Source of the DNA: Cycloclasticus sp.
Lineage (GTDB): Bacteria; Pseudomonadota; Gammaproteobacteria; Methylococcales; Cycloclasticaceae
DNA length: 12,703 nucleotides
Direction: 5' to 3'
Assembly: GCA_018066825.1 (NCBI GenBank)
Contig: JAGPVU010000187.1
Location: forward strand, 1-12,703
This document shows, piece after piece, positions 6,611 to 12,703 of this stretch. The notes under the pieces were generated by a model. It was not told the origin of the DNA. It made no database searches and saw only the letters and a list, made by a program, of their open reading frames with translations. A program made the position numbers and the translations under genes. Position 1 is the stretch's first letter. Each line of letters starts with the position of its first letter.

Positions 6611-6934
6611 TTAGCAATAAATTTGTTTTAATAGTTGGACTAAATCGATAGCCGTTTTTTCTGATACCTTATAAAAAACCTGAGTAGCGTTTTTACGAAA
6701 CTTGAGTACCTTTTTTTCACGCATAATAGACAGGTGCTGCGAGACATTGCTCTGAGTAGTGCCCACGCTATCGATTAATTGTTGCACCGTTTTTTCTTCG
6801 TGACCCAATTGGCAGATAATTTTTAAGCGAATGGGATGGGATAATACCTTTAATAAGTTGGCGGCTTTGATTATTTCTACGTCGTTACTGATCAATTCGT
6901 CTGTTGCGAAATTAGTCATTGTTGTTGTATCCAT
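6611..6934 (-). CDS. ArsR-family repressor with BigR/SqrR/HlyU-type dithiol pair
   Basis: A 107-residue winged-helix DNA-binding protein of the ArsR/SmtB family: V-L-S-H-P-I-R-L-K-I-I-C (30-41), recognition helix T-T-Q-S-N-V-S-Q-H-L-S-I-M-R (59-72) and wing F-R-K-N-A-T-Q-V-F-Y-K-V (79-90). The ELCVCDL metal site of classic ArsR/SmtB sensors is absent. Its only cysteines are Cys41 and Cys107 (the last residue), 66 apart. From the literature as I recall it, Rhodobacter SqrR uses Cys41/Cys107, Xylella BigR Cys42/Cys108 and V. cholerae HlyU Cys38/Cys104, all spaced by 66, to sense sulfane sulfur. I therefore infer a persulfide- or redox-responsive repressor. It heads the rhodanese-secB-gpsA run and is probably autoregulated. 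Start: ATG 6934 is used; a second ATG at 6919 is possible and would shift numbering by 5 without changing the spacing. No strong Shine-Dalgarno is seen for either. Confidence 0.9.
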   Translation of the reverse strand: MDTTTMTNFATDELISNDVEIIKAANLLKVLSHPIRLKIICQLGHEEKTVQQLIDSVGTTQSNVSQHLSIMREKKVLKFRKNATQVFYKVSEKTAIDLVQLLKQIYC

Positions 6935-6941
6935 ATTATAG

Positions 6942-6956
6942 TTTTAAGCATTAAAA
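6942..6956. repeat. Perfect inverted repeat, candidate operator
   Basis: TTTTAA-GCA-TTAAAA is a perfect 6-bp inverted repeat around 3 bases, located between the predicted arsR promoter and its ATG. ArsR-family repressors bind AT-rich dyads of this kind near their own promoters, so it could be the operator. The composition is low complexity, so chance is a real alternative. Confidence 0.3.
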
Positions 6957-6994
6957 AGGCATATATCGTAAAATAACACTTTATAAGCTGACAT

Positions 6995-7003
6995 ATTATA
7001 CCA
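6995..7003 (-). promoter_or_regulatory. Extended -10 promoter of the arsR-rhodanese-secB-gpsA operon
   Basis: On the minus strand TGGTATAAT is a perfect extended -10 (TGn-TATAAT). No good -35 hexamer is visible at 16-18 bp. Transcription would start near 6988, giving a leader of about 54 nt that contains the inverted repeat at 6942-6956. The 89-bp gap also has to hold the gpmI promoter on the plus strand, where I see only a weak TATTAT (6994-6999) overlapping the same bases. Confidence 0.5.
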
Positions 7004-7023
7004 AGCAAACCACGGAGATAGCA

Positions 7024-8580
7024 TTGTTGAAGAAAGATTTAATGAAACGTCCCATCGTTTTACTAATAATAGATGGTTTTGGCCACTCTGAATCAGACCA
7101 GTTTAACGCGGTTAAAGCCGCTAAAACGCCAACATGGGATAAATTATGGGCTAACTGCCCTAAGGCGCTCTTGGATTGCTCGGGTTCCTCGGTTGGCTTG
7201 CCTGATAGGCAAATGGGTAATTCTGAAGTGGGCCACTTGCATTTAGGTGCCGGGCGTTTGTTAGCGCAAACCTTTACCCAATTGAATAATGAGGTTAAGT
7301 CGGGCGAATTTAAAAGCAACGCTGCGCTATGTCAGGCGGTGAATGGCGTCGTCGATAGCGGCGCGGCGCTGCACGTAATCGGCTTGTTATCACCAGGCGG
7401 GGTACACAGCCATGAAGATCATATTCAGGCGATGTTGGAATTAGCAGCAGAAAAAGGGGTTAAAAAACTCTATTTACACGCCATATTAGACGGTCGCGAT
7501 ACGCCGCCGCAAAGCGCACAGGCCTCGTTAGAAAAAATGGACGCTGTATTTGCCCGTTTAGGGGTTGGTCAAACGGTATCCTTGGTGGGTCGTTTTTATG
7601 CGATGGACCGGGATAATCGCTGGGATCGAGTACAATTGGCGTATGACTTGTTGACCGAAGGGCGCAGCCAATATACTGAAAACAGCACAACGCAAGCGAT
7701 ATTGTCCTCGTATGCTCGTGATGAAACGGATGAGTTTGTATTACCGACCAGCATCCACGGTGAGGGCGAGTCGGCCGTTTGTATACAAGACGGCGATAGT
7801 ATGGTGTTTATGAACTTCCGTTCTGATCGTACGCGGGAACTAACGCGCGCGTTTACCGAGACAGGTTTTAATGAGTTTGATCGGCGTGTCATACCTGCAT
7901 TGGAGCAATTTGTTTGTTTAACCGAATACCACCAGGATTTTGATTTGCCGGTTGCCTATCCGCCGCAAACGATTAAAAATGGCTTAGGCGAAATCATATC
8001 GAATCGAGGCTTAAAGCAATTACGCATTGCAGAAACGGAAAAGTACGCACACGTGACGTTTTTCTTTAATGGCGGCATAGATACGCCTTTTGACGGCGAA
8101 GATCGTGAGTTAATTCCATCGCCAAAAGTGAAAACCTACGACGTGCAACCAGAAATGAGTGCGGGCAAATTAACGGATAAATTGGTGGCTGCTATTTTGT
8201 CCCAAAAATATGATGCCATTATCAGCAATTATGCAAATTGCGACATGGTCGGTCACACGGGAAATTTTCAGGCAACAGTAAAAGCGGTAGAAGCCATAGA
8301 CGCCTCTATCGCACGCATAGTAACGGCATTAGAAACGGTTGGAGGAGAGCTATTTATAACCGCTGATCATGGTAATGCGGAACAAATGGTTGACCCGTCT
8401 TCGGGGCAGGCGCATACCGCTCATACAACTAATCCAGTTCCTTTTGTCTATGTTGGTCGGCCAGCTAGCCTTCATTCAACAGGTGATCTCAGTGATGTCG
8501 CGCCAACTGTATTGGCTGCGATGGGTCTGAGTCCATCGGATGAAATGAGCGGCCACAGCTTACTTCAGCTAAGGGAATAG
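7024..8580 (+). CDS. gpmI: 2,3-bisphosphoglycerate-independent phosphoglycerate mutase
   Basis: Interconverts 3- and 2-phosphoglycerate in glycolysis and gluconeogenesis, using two metal ions (Mn) and a phosphoserine intermediate. The 518 residues match the family. Metal-binding and catalytic elements are D17-G-F-G, the nucleophile Ser67 in M-G-N-S-E-V-G-H, S-P-G-G-V-H-S-H-E-D-H (about 122-132), the D-G-R-D-T-P-P motif, R-D-N-R-W-D-R, F-R-S-D-R-T-R-E, N-Y-A-N-C-D-M-V-G-H-T-G and T-A-D-H-G-N-A-E-Q-M. The start is uncertain: TTG at 7024 or 7027 is well placed behind GGAG (7014-7017), whereas the ATG at 7042 gives a 512-residue protein with only a weak upstream purine run. Family alignment does not decide it. 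It is the first gene of a tight run with envC, ctpA and yibQ; gpmM-envC-yibQ is also the order in E. coli. Confidence 0.96.
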   Translation: MLKKDLMKRPIVLLIIDGFGHSESDQFNAVKAAKTPTWDKLWANCPKALLDCSGSSVGLPDRQMGNSEVGHLHLGAGRLLAQTFTQLNNEVKSGEFKSNAALCQAVNGVVDSGAALHVIGLLSPGGVHSHEDHIQAMLELAAEKGVKKLYLHAILDGRDTPPQSAQASLEKMDAVFARLGVGQTVSLVGRFYAMDRDNRWDRVQLAYDLLTEGRSQYTENSTTQAILSSYARDETDEFVLPTSIHGEGESAVCIQDGDSMVFMNFRSDRTRELTRAFTETGFNEFDRRVIPALEQFVCLTEYHQDFDLPVAYPPQTIKNGLGEIISNRGLKQLRIAETEKYAHVTFFFNGGIDTPFDGEDRELIPSPKVKTYDVQPEMSAGKLTDKLVAAILSQKYDAIISNYANCDMVGHTGNFQATVKAVEAIDASIARIVTALETVGGELFITADHGNAEQMVDPSSGQAHTAHTTNPVPFVYVGRPASLHSTGDLSDVAPTVLAAMGLSPSDEMSGHSLLQLRE

Positions 8581-8586
8581 AAACCC

Positions 8587-9771
8587 TTGTTTGCCTTGGG
8601 TGCAGCGGTTGCCAATCGTTTTTTTGTAGCTGTCTTCGGCCTAGTGCTACTGTCATTTAGCTTACCGACATTTAGCGATGAAGAGCAAGACAGCAAAAAA
8701 AAATTGGCGCTGTTACGTGAACGGATGCAGTTGGTTCAACTGACCATCAGTCAAACGCAGCAAGCAAAAAGCGCCGAAGAAAAAGAATTAAATATTCTCG
8801 AAAAGCGACTGAGTCATTCCGCCGAGAACATTCGTCGTTTAGACCAGAAGGTAGCCGAAGCAGAGCAAAAAACGCAGCGCTTGCAGCAGCAACAAAAAGG
8901 CATTCAGCTCGACATTGAGGGGCAAAAGGAGGTGCTGGCAAACTTGCTTCGTTCGGCGTATTTTATGGGCAAGCAACAACGGGTAAAAATGCTGCTTAAC
9001 CAACAGCAGCCGGATCGTATGAGTCGGGTCATGCAATACTATGATTATTTTAATCAAGCCAAGGTTGGTGTCGTTAGCGCACTCGATAAAGACTTGTTGT
9101 CGCTGAAGCAGATCGAACGAGAGTTGAGCCGAGAGCATGAGCAGCTATTGATGCTGTCTGAGGCTAAACGGCTTGAAAAACAAACCTTGCAACAAACAAA
9201 GCAACAACGAGCGAGCGTGCTGGCGGTGCTGGGTAAGAAAATACAGTCGTCTAGTCAGGAATTAGCGGCGTTAAAACAAAATGAAAAGCGCCTAACGGAG
9301 TTGTTGACTAGCATTCGTCAGGCGATCAACGATATTCCGTTGCTGGTTCAACAAAATAAACCCTTCCCCAGTTTAAAAGGTAAACTCTCTTGGCCTACGA
9401 AAGGGCAAATAGTAAAGACATTTGGCAGTGCAAAAAAATCAGGTCGATATGACGGTGTGTTGATTGCTGCAAGCGAAGGCGCAACGATCAGGTCTATTTC
9501 ACACGGCCGAGTGGTTTATGCCGACTGGTTACGTGGTTATGGATTGTTAATCATTGTCGATCACGGCTCAAATTATTTGAGTCTGTACGCGTTTAATGAA
9601 GGACTATATAAAGAAGTGGGTGACTGGGTAAGTGCAGGTGAAACGATTGCTGCGGTGGGAATTAGCGGCGGACAACAAAAAGCTGGGCTATACTTCAGTA
9701 TTAGAAAAAACGGCAAGGCCGTTAATCCTGCTCATTGGTGCCGAGCGGTTAAAAATAACCGCGTTGGCTAA
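8587..9771 (+). CDS. envC: Murein hydrolase activator EnvC
   Basis: A periplasmic activator of cell-wall amidases (AmiA/AmiB type) that split septal peptidoglycan during division; in E. coli it is recruited by FtsEX. The 394 residues comprise a signal peptide (about 10-31), long Q/K/E-rich coiled coils (about 32-135 and 160-250) and a C-terminal LytM/M23-like domain (about 275-390). The M23 zinc ligands are missing: R-Y-D-G-V replaces the H-x-G-x-D region, Y-A-F replaces Y-x-H, and L-Y-F-S-I-R replaces L-H-F-E-I-R. This loss is normal for EnvC and indicates a non-catalytic activator. G-G-Q-x-x-x-x-L-Y-F-x-I-R-x-x-G-x-A-V-N-P closely follows E. coli EnvC. The start is a TTG 6 bp after the gpmI stop, with AAGGGA (8571-8576) 10 nt upstream; a second TTG at 8596 is also possible. 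Confidence 0.92.
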   Translation: MFALGAAVANRFFVAVFGLVLLSFSLPTFSDEEQDSKKKLALLRERMQLVQLTISQTQQAKSAEEKELNILEKRLSHSAENIRRLDQKVAEAEQKTQRLQQQQKGIQLDIEGQKEVLANLLRSAYFMGKQQRVKMLLNQQQPDRMSRVMQYYDYFNQAKVGVVSALDKDLLSLKQIERELSREHEQLLMLSEAKRLEKQTLQQTKQQRASVLAVLGKKIQSSSQELAALKQNEKRLTELLTSIRQAINDIPLLVQQNKPFPSLKGKLSWPTKGQIVKTFGSAKKSGRYDGVLIAASEGATIRSISHGRVVYADWLRGYGLLIIVDHGSNYLSLYAFNEGLYKEVGDWVSAGETIAAVGISGGQQKAGLYFSIRKNGKAVNPAHWCRAVKNNRVG

Positions 9772-9795
9772 GACTATTTTGTAAATGGAGTTGAT

Positions 9796-11088
9796 ATGAA
9801 TTTTTTACGTAAAACCTTGCCCGTGTTAATAGCGGGGGCTGCGCTGGGCATCATGATGAGCGTAGGCGGCATGGTGTTGGCCGAAAGAGAGTCTCAAGGT
9901 AGTTCTTTGCCACTGGACGATTTGCGGGCTTTTTCAGAAGTGTTTGGGCAAATTAAAGCGTCTTACGTAGAAGAGATCAGCGACCATGACCTGCTCGAAA
10001 ATGCGATAAAGGGCATGTTAACGGGCTTAGACCCACACTCTACCTATCTCGATAAAAAAGATTTCAAAGAATTGCAGGAAGGCACGCGCGGTGAATTTGG
10101 TGGCTTAGGGATTGAAGTCGGTATGGAAGATGGCTTTGTTAAGGTCATTACCCCGATAGATGATACGCCTGCTTATAAAGCTGGAGTTCAGGCTGGTGAT
10201 TTAGTGATTCGTTTAGACGAGCACCCAGTGAAAGGAATGACCTTGTCTGATGCGGTAAAAATCATGCGTGGTAAGCCGGGCACGGACATTTTATTAACTA
10301 TTATTCGAGAGGGTGAAGAACGGCCGGTTAAAATCACCATCACCCGGGCGGTCATCAAGGTGGTTAGCGTGAAACACCGCATGTTGGAGCCAGGCTACGG
10401 CTATGTACGGATTGCTAGTTTTCAAACCCGTACTGGTGAAAGCTTGCATGAGGCGTTAACGGAGTTAAAAAAAGAAAGCGAAGATAAAGCCTTAAAGGGG
10501 CTGGTACTGGACTTACGCAATAATCCCGGTGGTTTGTTAAATGCGGCTGTGTCGGTCAGCGATGCCTTTTTAGACTCAGGGCTTATCGTGTACACCGAAG
10601 GACGTATTGAAAATTCCAAAATGAGCTTTAAGGCAGGGCCGGAAGACACTTTAAAAGGTGCGCCGATTGTGGTGCTTATTAACGGCGGGTCAGCGTCGGC
10701 ATCAGAGATTGTTGCGGGAGCGCTGCAAGACCACAGACGCGCGGTAATCATGGGGCAGCAAAGTTTTGGTAAAGGCTCAGTACAAACCATATTGGAAAAT
10801 AACAAGGGCGGCGCCATTAAATTAACGACGGCACGCTATTTCACCCCGGCAGGGCGATCAATTCAGGCCGAAGGTATTACCCCTGATGTTACTTTGTCGA
10901 AACTAAAGCTAGAAAAATTAGACGATGATTTTGTCGCCATCAAAGAAAAAGATTTGACCAAGCATTTAACGAATCCGAATGGTGAAGAAGATATCGACAG
11001 TAAAGAAGAGGATAGTGTTGGTCGAGATTACCCGCTTATAGAGGCGTTAAACCTGCTTAAAGGGATTAATATTTTAATCAAAAAGTGA
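9796..11088 (+). CDS. ctpA: Carboxyl-terminal processing protease (S41, CtpA type)
   Basis: A periplasmic PDZ serine protease. Members in Pseudomonas cut cell-wall endopeptidases with the help of an outer-membrane lipoprotein partner, tying them to peptidoglycan turnover. The 430 residues show an N-terminal signal or anchor (about 6-30), an N-terminal helical region (40-95) with G-L-D-P-H-S-T-Y (77-84), a PDZ domain (about 100-175; G-G-L-G-I-E-V, A-G-V-Q-A-G-D) and the S41 core. The Ser-Lys dyad is Ser301 in G-G-S-A-S-A-S-E-I and Lys326 in S-F-G-K-G-S-V-Q, spaced 25 residues as in E. coli Prc. L-D-L-R-N-N-P-G-G-L-L is also typical. The length is close to P. aeruginosa CtpA and much shorter than Prc. 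GGAG (9787-9790) lies 5 nt upstream of the ATG. It sits between envC and yibQ, consistent with a shared role in wall remodelling. Confidence 0.96.
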   Translation: MNFLRKTLPVLIAGAALGIMMSVGGMVLAERESQGSSLPLDDLRAFSEVFGQIKASYVEEISDHDLLENAIKGMLTGLDPHSTYLDKKDFKELQEGTRGEFGGLGIEVGMEDGFVKVITPIDDTPAYKAGVQAGDLVIRLDEHPVKGMTLSDAVKIMRGKPGTDILLTIIREGEERPVKITITRAVIKVVSVKHRMLEPGYGYVRIASFQTRTGESLHEALTELKKESEDKALKGLVLDLRNNPGGLLNAAVSVSDAFLDSGLIVYTEGRIENSKMSFKAGPEDTLKGAPIVVLINGGSASASEIVAGALQDHRRAVIMGQQSFGKGSVQTILENNKGGAIKLTTARYFTPAGRSIQAEGITPDVTLSKLKLEKLDDDFVAIKEKDLTKHLTNPNGEEDIDSKEEDSVGRDYPLIEALNLLKGINILIKK

Positions 11089-11096
11089 TGCCATGA

Positions 11097-11906
11097 ATGC
11101 GATTGCTCGTTAACAAAAATAGTGCCGCGTACCGACAAAAAATAAGTGCTCCGGCGTTTATTTTATTGTTGTTTGTATTGATGAGTTGCTCGGCCCCAGC
11201 AATGAGCGGTGACAATGGCCCGAAAGTAACGGTTAGCATTATTATTGATGACCTTGGCTATCGCTTAAAAGAAGGGCGAGAGCTTATCGATTTACACGAC
11301 CAGCTAAGTTATGCGGTGCTGCCGAATGCACCGTATAGTCGGCAGCTCGCGCGTTACGCGCAAAAAAAAGGCAAAGAAGTCATCTTACATATGCCAATGC
11401 AATCGACCCTAGGCGAAGCTGCTGAAACAGGCGTGCTAGCTGTGGACATGGATGAGAAGGCCGTGGTTGCAGCCTTGCAACAAGCATTTTCTCGGGTTCC
11501 AACAGCGGTTGGTATGAATAACCATCAGGGTAGTTTGTTGACACGGCACCCGGGCCATATGGCGTGGGTGATGAAAGAGCTCAGCAAAAACGACTATTTT
11601 TTTGTTGATAGTCGGACATCCAAGCAATCTGTCGCTGGAAAAATGGCGATAGAGCAAGGGGTGCCCACCATTAGTCGAGATATTTTTCTGGATCATAAGG
11701 TTGAAGCTGCAAGTATTAAGGCCCAGTTTGAACGCTTGATTCAGTTGGCGCTTAAGGAGGGGCATGCCGTGGGAATAGGCCACCCGCATGCTGAAACCAT
11801 CAGCGTATTACGTGAAATGTTGCCGTTACTTAAGGCTGAAAACATCAACCTGGTGCCCATCTCGAATCAACTGTCGACGAAGCTGGTGTTAGTTGAACAT
11901 AAATAG
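11097..11906 (+). CDS. yibQ: Divergent polysaccharide deacetylase family protein (YibQ)
   Basis: A 269-residue exported protein with a NodB-like deacetylase fold, of the family formerly called DUF610. Conserved segments are I-I-I-D-D-L-G-Y (48-55), V-L-P-N-A-P-Y (74-80), H-M-P-M-Q (98-102), G-M-N-N-H-Q-G-S (139-146), D-S-R-T-S (171-175), R-D-I-F-L-D-H (194-200) and G-I-G-H-P-H (226-231), which supply the Asp and His metal ligands. Its substrate is not established; the gene usually follows envC and a CTP protease, suggesting an envelope glycan. The N terminus has a hydrophobic core (about 18-29) ending L-M-S-C-S, so Cys31 could be a lipidation site, although Met at -2 is not standard; ordinary signal peptidase cleavage after A-P-A-M-S or nearby is the alternative. 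The ATG is 8 bp after ctpA, so translation is probably coupled; no strong Shine-Dalgarno is seen. Confidence 0.9.
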   Translation: MRLLVNKNSAAYRQKISAPAFILLLFVLMSCSAPAMSGDNGPKVTVSIIIDDLGYRLKEGRELIDLHDQLSYAVLPNAPYSRQLARYAQKKGKEVILHMPMQSTLGEAAETGVLAVDMDEKAVVAALQQAFSRVPTAVGMNNHQGSLLTRHPGHMAWVMKELSKNDYFFVDSRTSKQSVAGKMAIEQGVPTISRDIFLDHKVEAASIKAQFERLIQLALKEGHAVGIGHPHAETISVLREMLPLLKAENINLVPISNQLSTKLVLVEHK

Positions 11907-11915
11907 GTTTATAGC

Positions 11916-11936
11916 TTGGCTGGCACGGCGAGCCAA
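11916..11936. terminator. Candidate hairpin between convergent yibQ and the DUF934 gene
   Basis: TTGGCT (11916-11921) and AGCCAA (11931-11936) form a perfect 6-bp stem with a 9-base loop in the 31-bp gap between two convergent genes. Position and symmetry suit a bidirectional transcript end, but no T-run follows on either strand, so intrinsic termination is doubtful. Rho-dependent ends stabilised by the hairpin are another possibility. Confidence 0.35.
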
Positions 11937-11937
11937 A

Positions 11938-12384
11938 TTAGTCGTGTTGGTAACAAACGCTCAATTCAGCTAGTTTTTTAAGTGCCAACGAGGCGCTAGG
12001 ATGATCTGTTAATTCGAGAGCATCAAACCCTACACGCGTTAAATAGTGCGCCTGATCCGGCAATACATCGCCGACGGCTCTCACCTCGCCCCTATAAAAG
12101 TAGCGCTCACGCAATAGTTTTGCTAATGAATAGGCACGGCCATCGACAAACGTTGGGATATGGATGGCGATCAGTGAAAAGCAAGTCAAATCATTGGCAA
12201 GTTCAGCCAGGTCTTGATCACCAGGTATCATAAGACCTAAGGGTGAACAGGAGCCGCTTAAGGAACGTTTATTTTCGTTCCAAAAGCTTAAATCAATAAT
12301 ATTATGGCTCGCTTTTAAGGCGTCTCCATCGCTGAGGTAGGACCAGGGATCATCGATGATTTGCCCGCCTTTAATCAATGTCAT
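11938..12384 (-). CDS. DUF934 protein linked to assimilatory sulfite reduction
   Basis: A 148-residue soluble protein of the DUF934 family, whose genes typically follow cysI and often precede cysH in proteobacteria. Its molecular role is not established; an accessory role in sulfite or nitrite reduction is inferred from that linkage. The N terminus M-T-L-I-K-G-G-Q-I-I-D-D-P-W is typical, and further conserved pieces are F-V-D-G-R-A-Y-S-L-A-K-L-L-R-E-R (about 99-114), F-Y-R-G-E-V-R-A-V-G-D-V-L-x-D-Q (about 116-131) and R-V-G-F-D-A-L-E-L. The ATG at 12384 is preferred over an in-frame extension to 12525: it has AAGGA 8 nt upstream, and the extension would run 142 bases into the reductase gene and adds sequence unlike the family. 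It overlaps the 3' end of the reductase gene by 14 bp, implying coupled translation. Confidence 0.9.
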   Translation of the reverse strand: MTLIKGGQIIDDPWSYLSDGDALKASHNIIDLSFWNENKRSLSGSCSPLGLMIPGDQDLAELANDLTCFSLIAIHIPTFVDGRAYSLAKLLRERYFYRGEVRAVGDVLPDQAHYLTRVGFDALELTDHPSASLALKKLAELSVCYQHD

Positions 12385-12703
12385 ACACTTTATCCTTAAA
12401 GGGCTGTAGCCCGATACGTTGTAATGTATTTGCAAAGCCTTCGTTGTCGACTCGGTTAGCCTTGTAGACTTGAACAATGTCATCAATCGCATCAACAACA
12501 GCATCTTTAGCAATCGCTTTTCCAAGCCTATCGCCTAATTTGCTTTGATGGCTATCAGAACCACCAAGGGTTAATTGATACCATTGCTCGCCTTTTTTAT
12601 CGACGCCTAAAATCCCAATCTCACCAATGCTGTGGTGTCCGCAGCCGTTCATGCAGCCGGACATTTTTAAACTAATCTTTCCGGTGTCGATGGCGCTGGC
12701 ACT
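12371..12703 (-). CDS. cysI: CysI-type sulfite/nitrite reductase hemoprotein, C-terminal fragment
   Basis: Only the last 110 codons lie in the window; the gene continues past 12703. The fragment begins in the siroheme/4Fe-4S region with M-S-G-C-M-N-G-C-G-H-H-S-I-G-E-I-G-I-L-G-V-D-K-K-G, where the C-x3-C pair supplies the last two ligands of the iron-sulfur cluster. It goes on with Y-Q-L-T-L-G-G-S and ends in an alpha-helical tail. The form S-G-C-M-N-x-C-G-H-H is the one I know from the Pseudomonas-type CysI linked to DUF934, rather than the T-G-C-P-N-G-C of the enteric NADPH enzyme. The enzyme reduces sulfite to sulfide in cysteine synthesis, or nitrite to ammonia in some relatives; the substrate cannot be settled from this part. 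The truncation is due to the window edge. Confidence 0.9.
   Translation of the reverse strand, partial: SASAIDTGKISLKMSGCMNGCGHHSIGEIGILGVDKKGEQWYQLTLGGSDSHQSKLGDRLGKAIAKDAVVDAIDDIVQVYKANRVDNEGFANTLQRIGLQPFKDKVYDID

Noticed and set aside
9400..9760. Loss of zinc ligands in the LytM domain of EnvC as a disabling mutation
   Set aside because: A degenerate, non-catalytic M23 site is the normal state of EnvC, whose job is to activate amidases.
12385..12525. N-terminal extension of the DUF934 gene to an upstream ATG
   Set aside because: It would overlap the reductase coding sequence by more than 140 bases with unrelated residues. The ATG at 12384 has a good AAGGA and the family-typical start.
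1..12703. Defence systems, mobile elements, CRISPR arrays, RNA genes
   Set aside because: No transposase, integrase, repeat-spacer pattern, tRNA-like or rRNA-like sequence was seen on either strand; all sizeable frames are accounted for by conserved chromosomal genes.

Overview
The window is a compact, almost fully coding stretch of a gammaproteobacterial chromosome of moderate G+C (roughly mid-40s percent by eye). The evidence is gene content and order: a DUF4124 protein followed by glnL-glnG, then trmL, gpsA, secB, a YibN-type rhodanese, gpmI, envC, a CtpA-type protease and a YibQ-type deacetylase. Parts of this order are familiar from Pseudomonas (ntrB-ntrC-trmL-secB-rhodanese-gpmI-ctpA) and from E. 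coli (yibN-grxC-secB-gpsA; gpmM-envC-yibQ). I cannot name the genus. No rRNA, tRNA, CRISPR, insertion sequence, phage gene or defence system was seen, and no gene-free stretch reaches 300 bases.

Layout. (1) 1-3182, plus strand: the tail of a terminator of an upstream gene (glnA would be expected, but this is inference), a secreted DUF4124 protein, then the nitrogen two-component pair glnL-glnG. A 143-bp gap before glnL holds a near-perfect NtrC site and a good sigma-54 -24/-12 element. (2) 3195-4124, minus strand: a class 1B-type dihydroorotate dehydrogenase with no pyrK beside it, divergent from trmL (4186-4653, plus). (3) 4650-6934, minus strand, in transcription order: an ArsR-family repressor, a membrane-anchored rhodanese, secB and gpsA, probably one operon. 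The repressor has two cysteines at positions 41 and 107, the arrangement of persulfide-sensing BigR/SqrR/HlyU repressors. (4) 7024-11906, plus strand: gpmI-envC-ctpA-yibQ with gaps of 6, 24 and 8 bp, linking glycolysis with cell-wall and envelope maintenance. (5) 11938-12703, minus strand: the C-terminal end of a CysI-type sulfite/nitrite reductase and an overlapping DUF934 gene, part of an assimilatory sulfur cluster cut off by the window end.

Most of the window is conserved housekeeping DNA. The points most worth following up are the predicted persulfide-responsive regulator heading a rhodanese-secB-gpsA operon, the predicted NtrC/sigma-54 control of glnLG with an almost leaderless transcript, and the class 1B PyrD without its usual partner.
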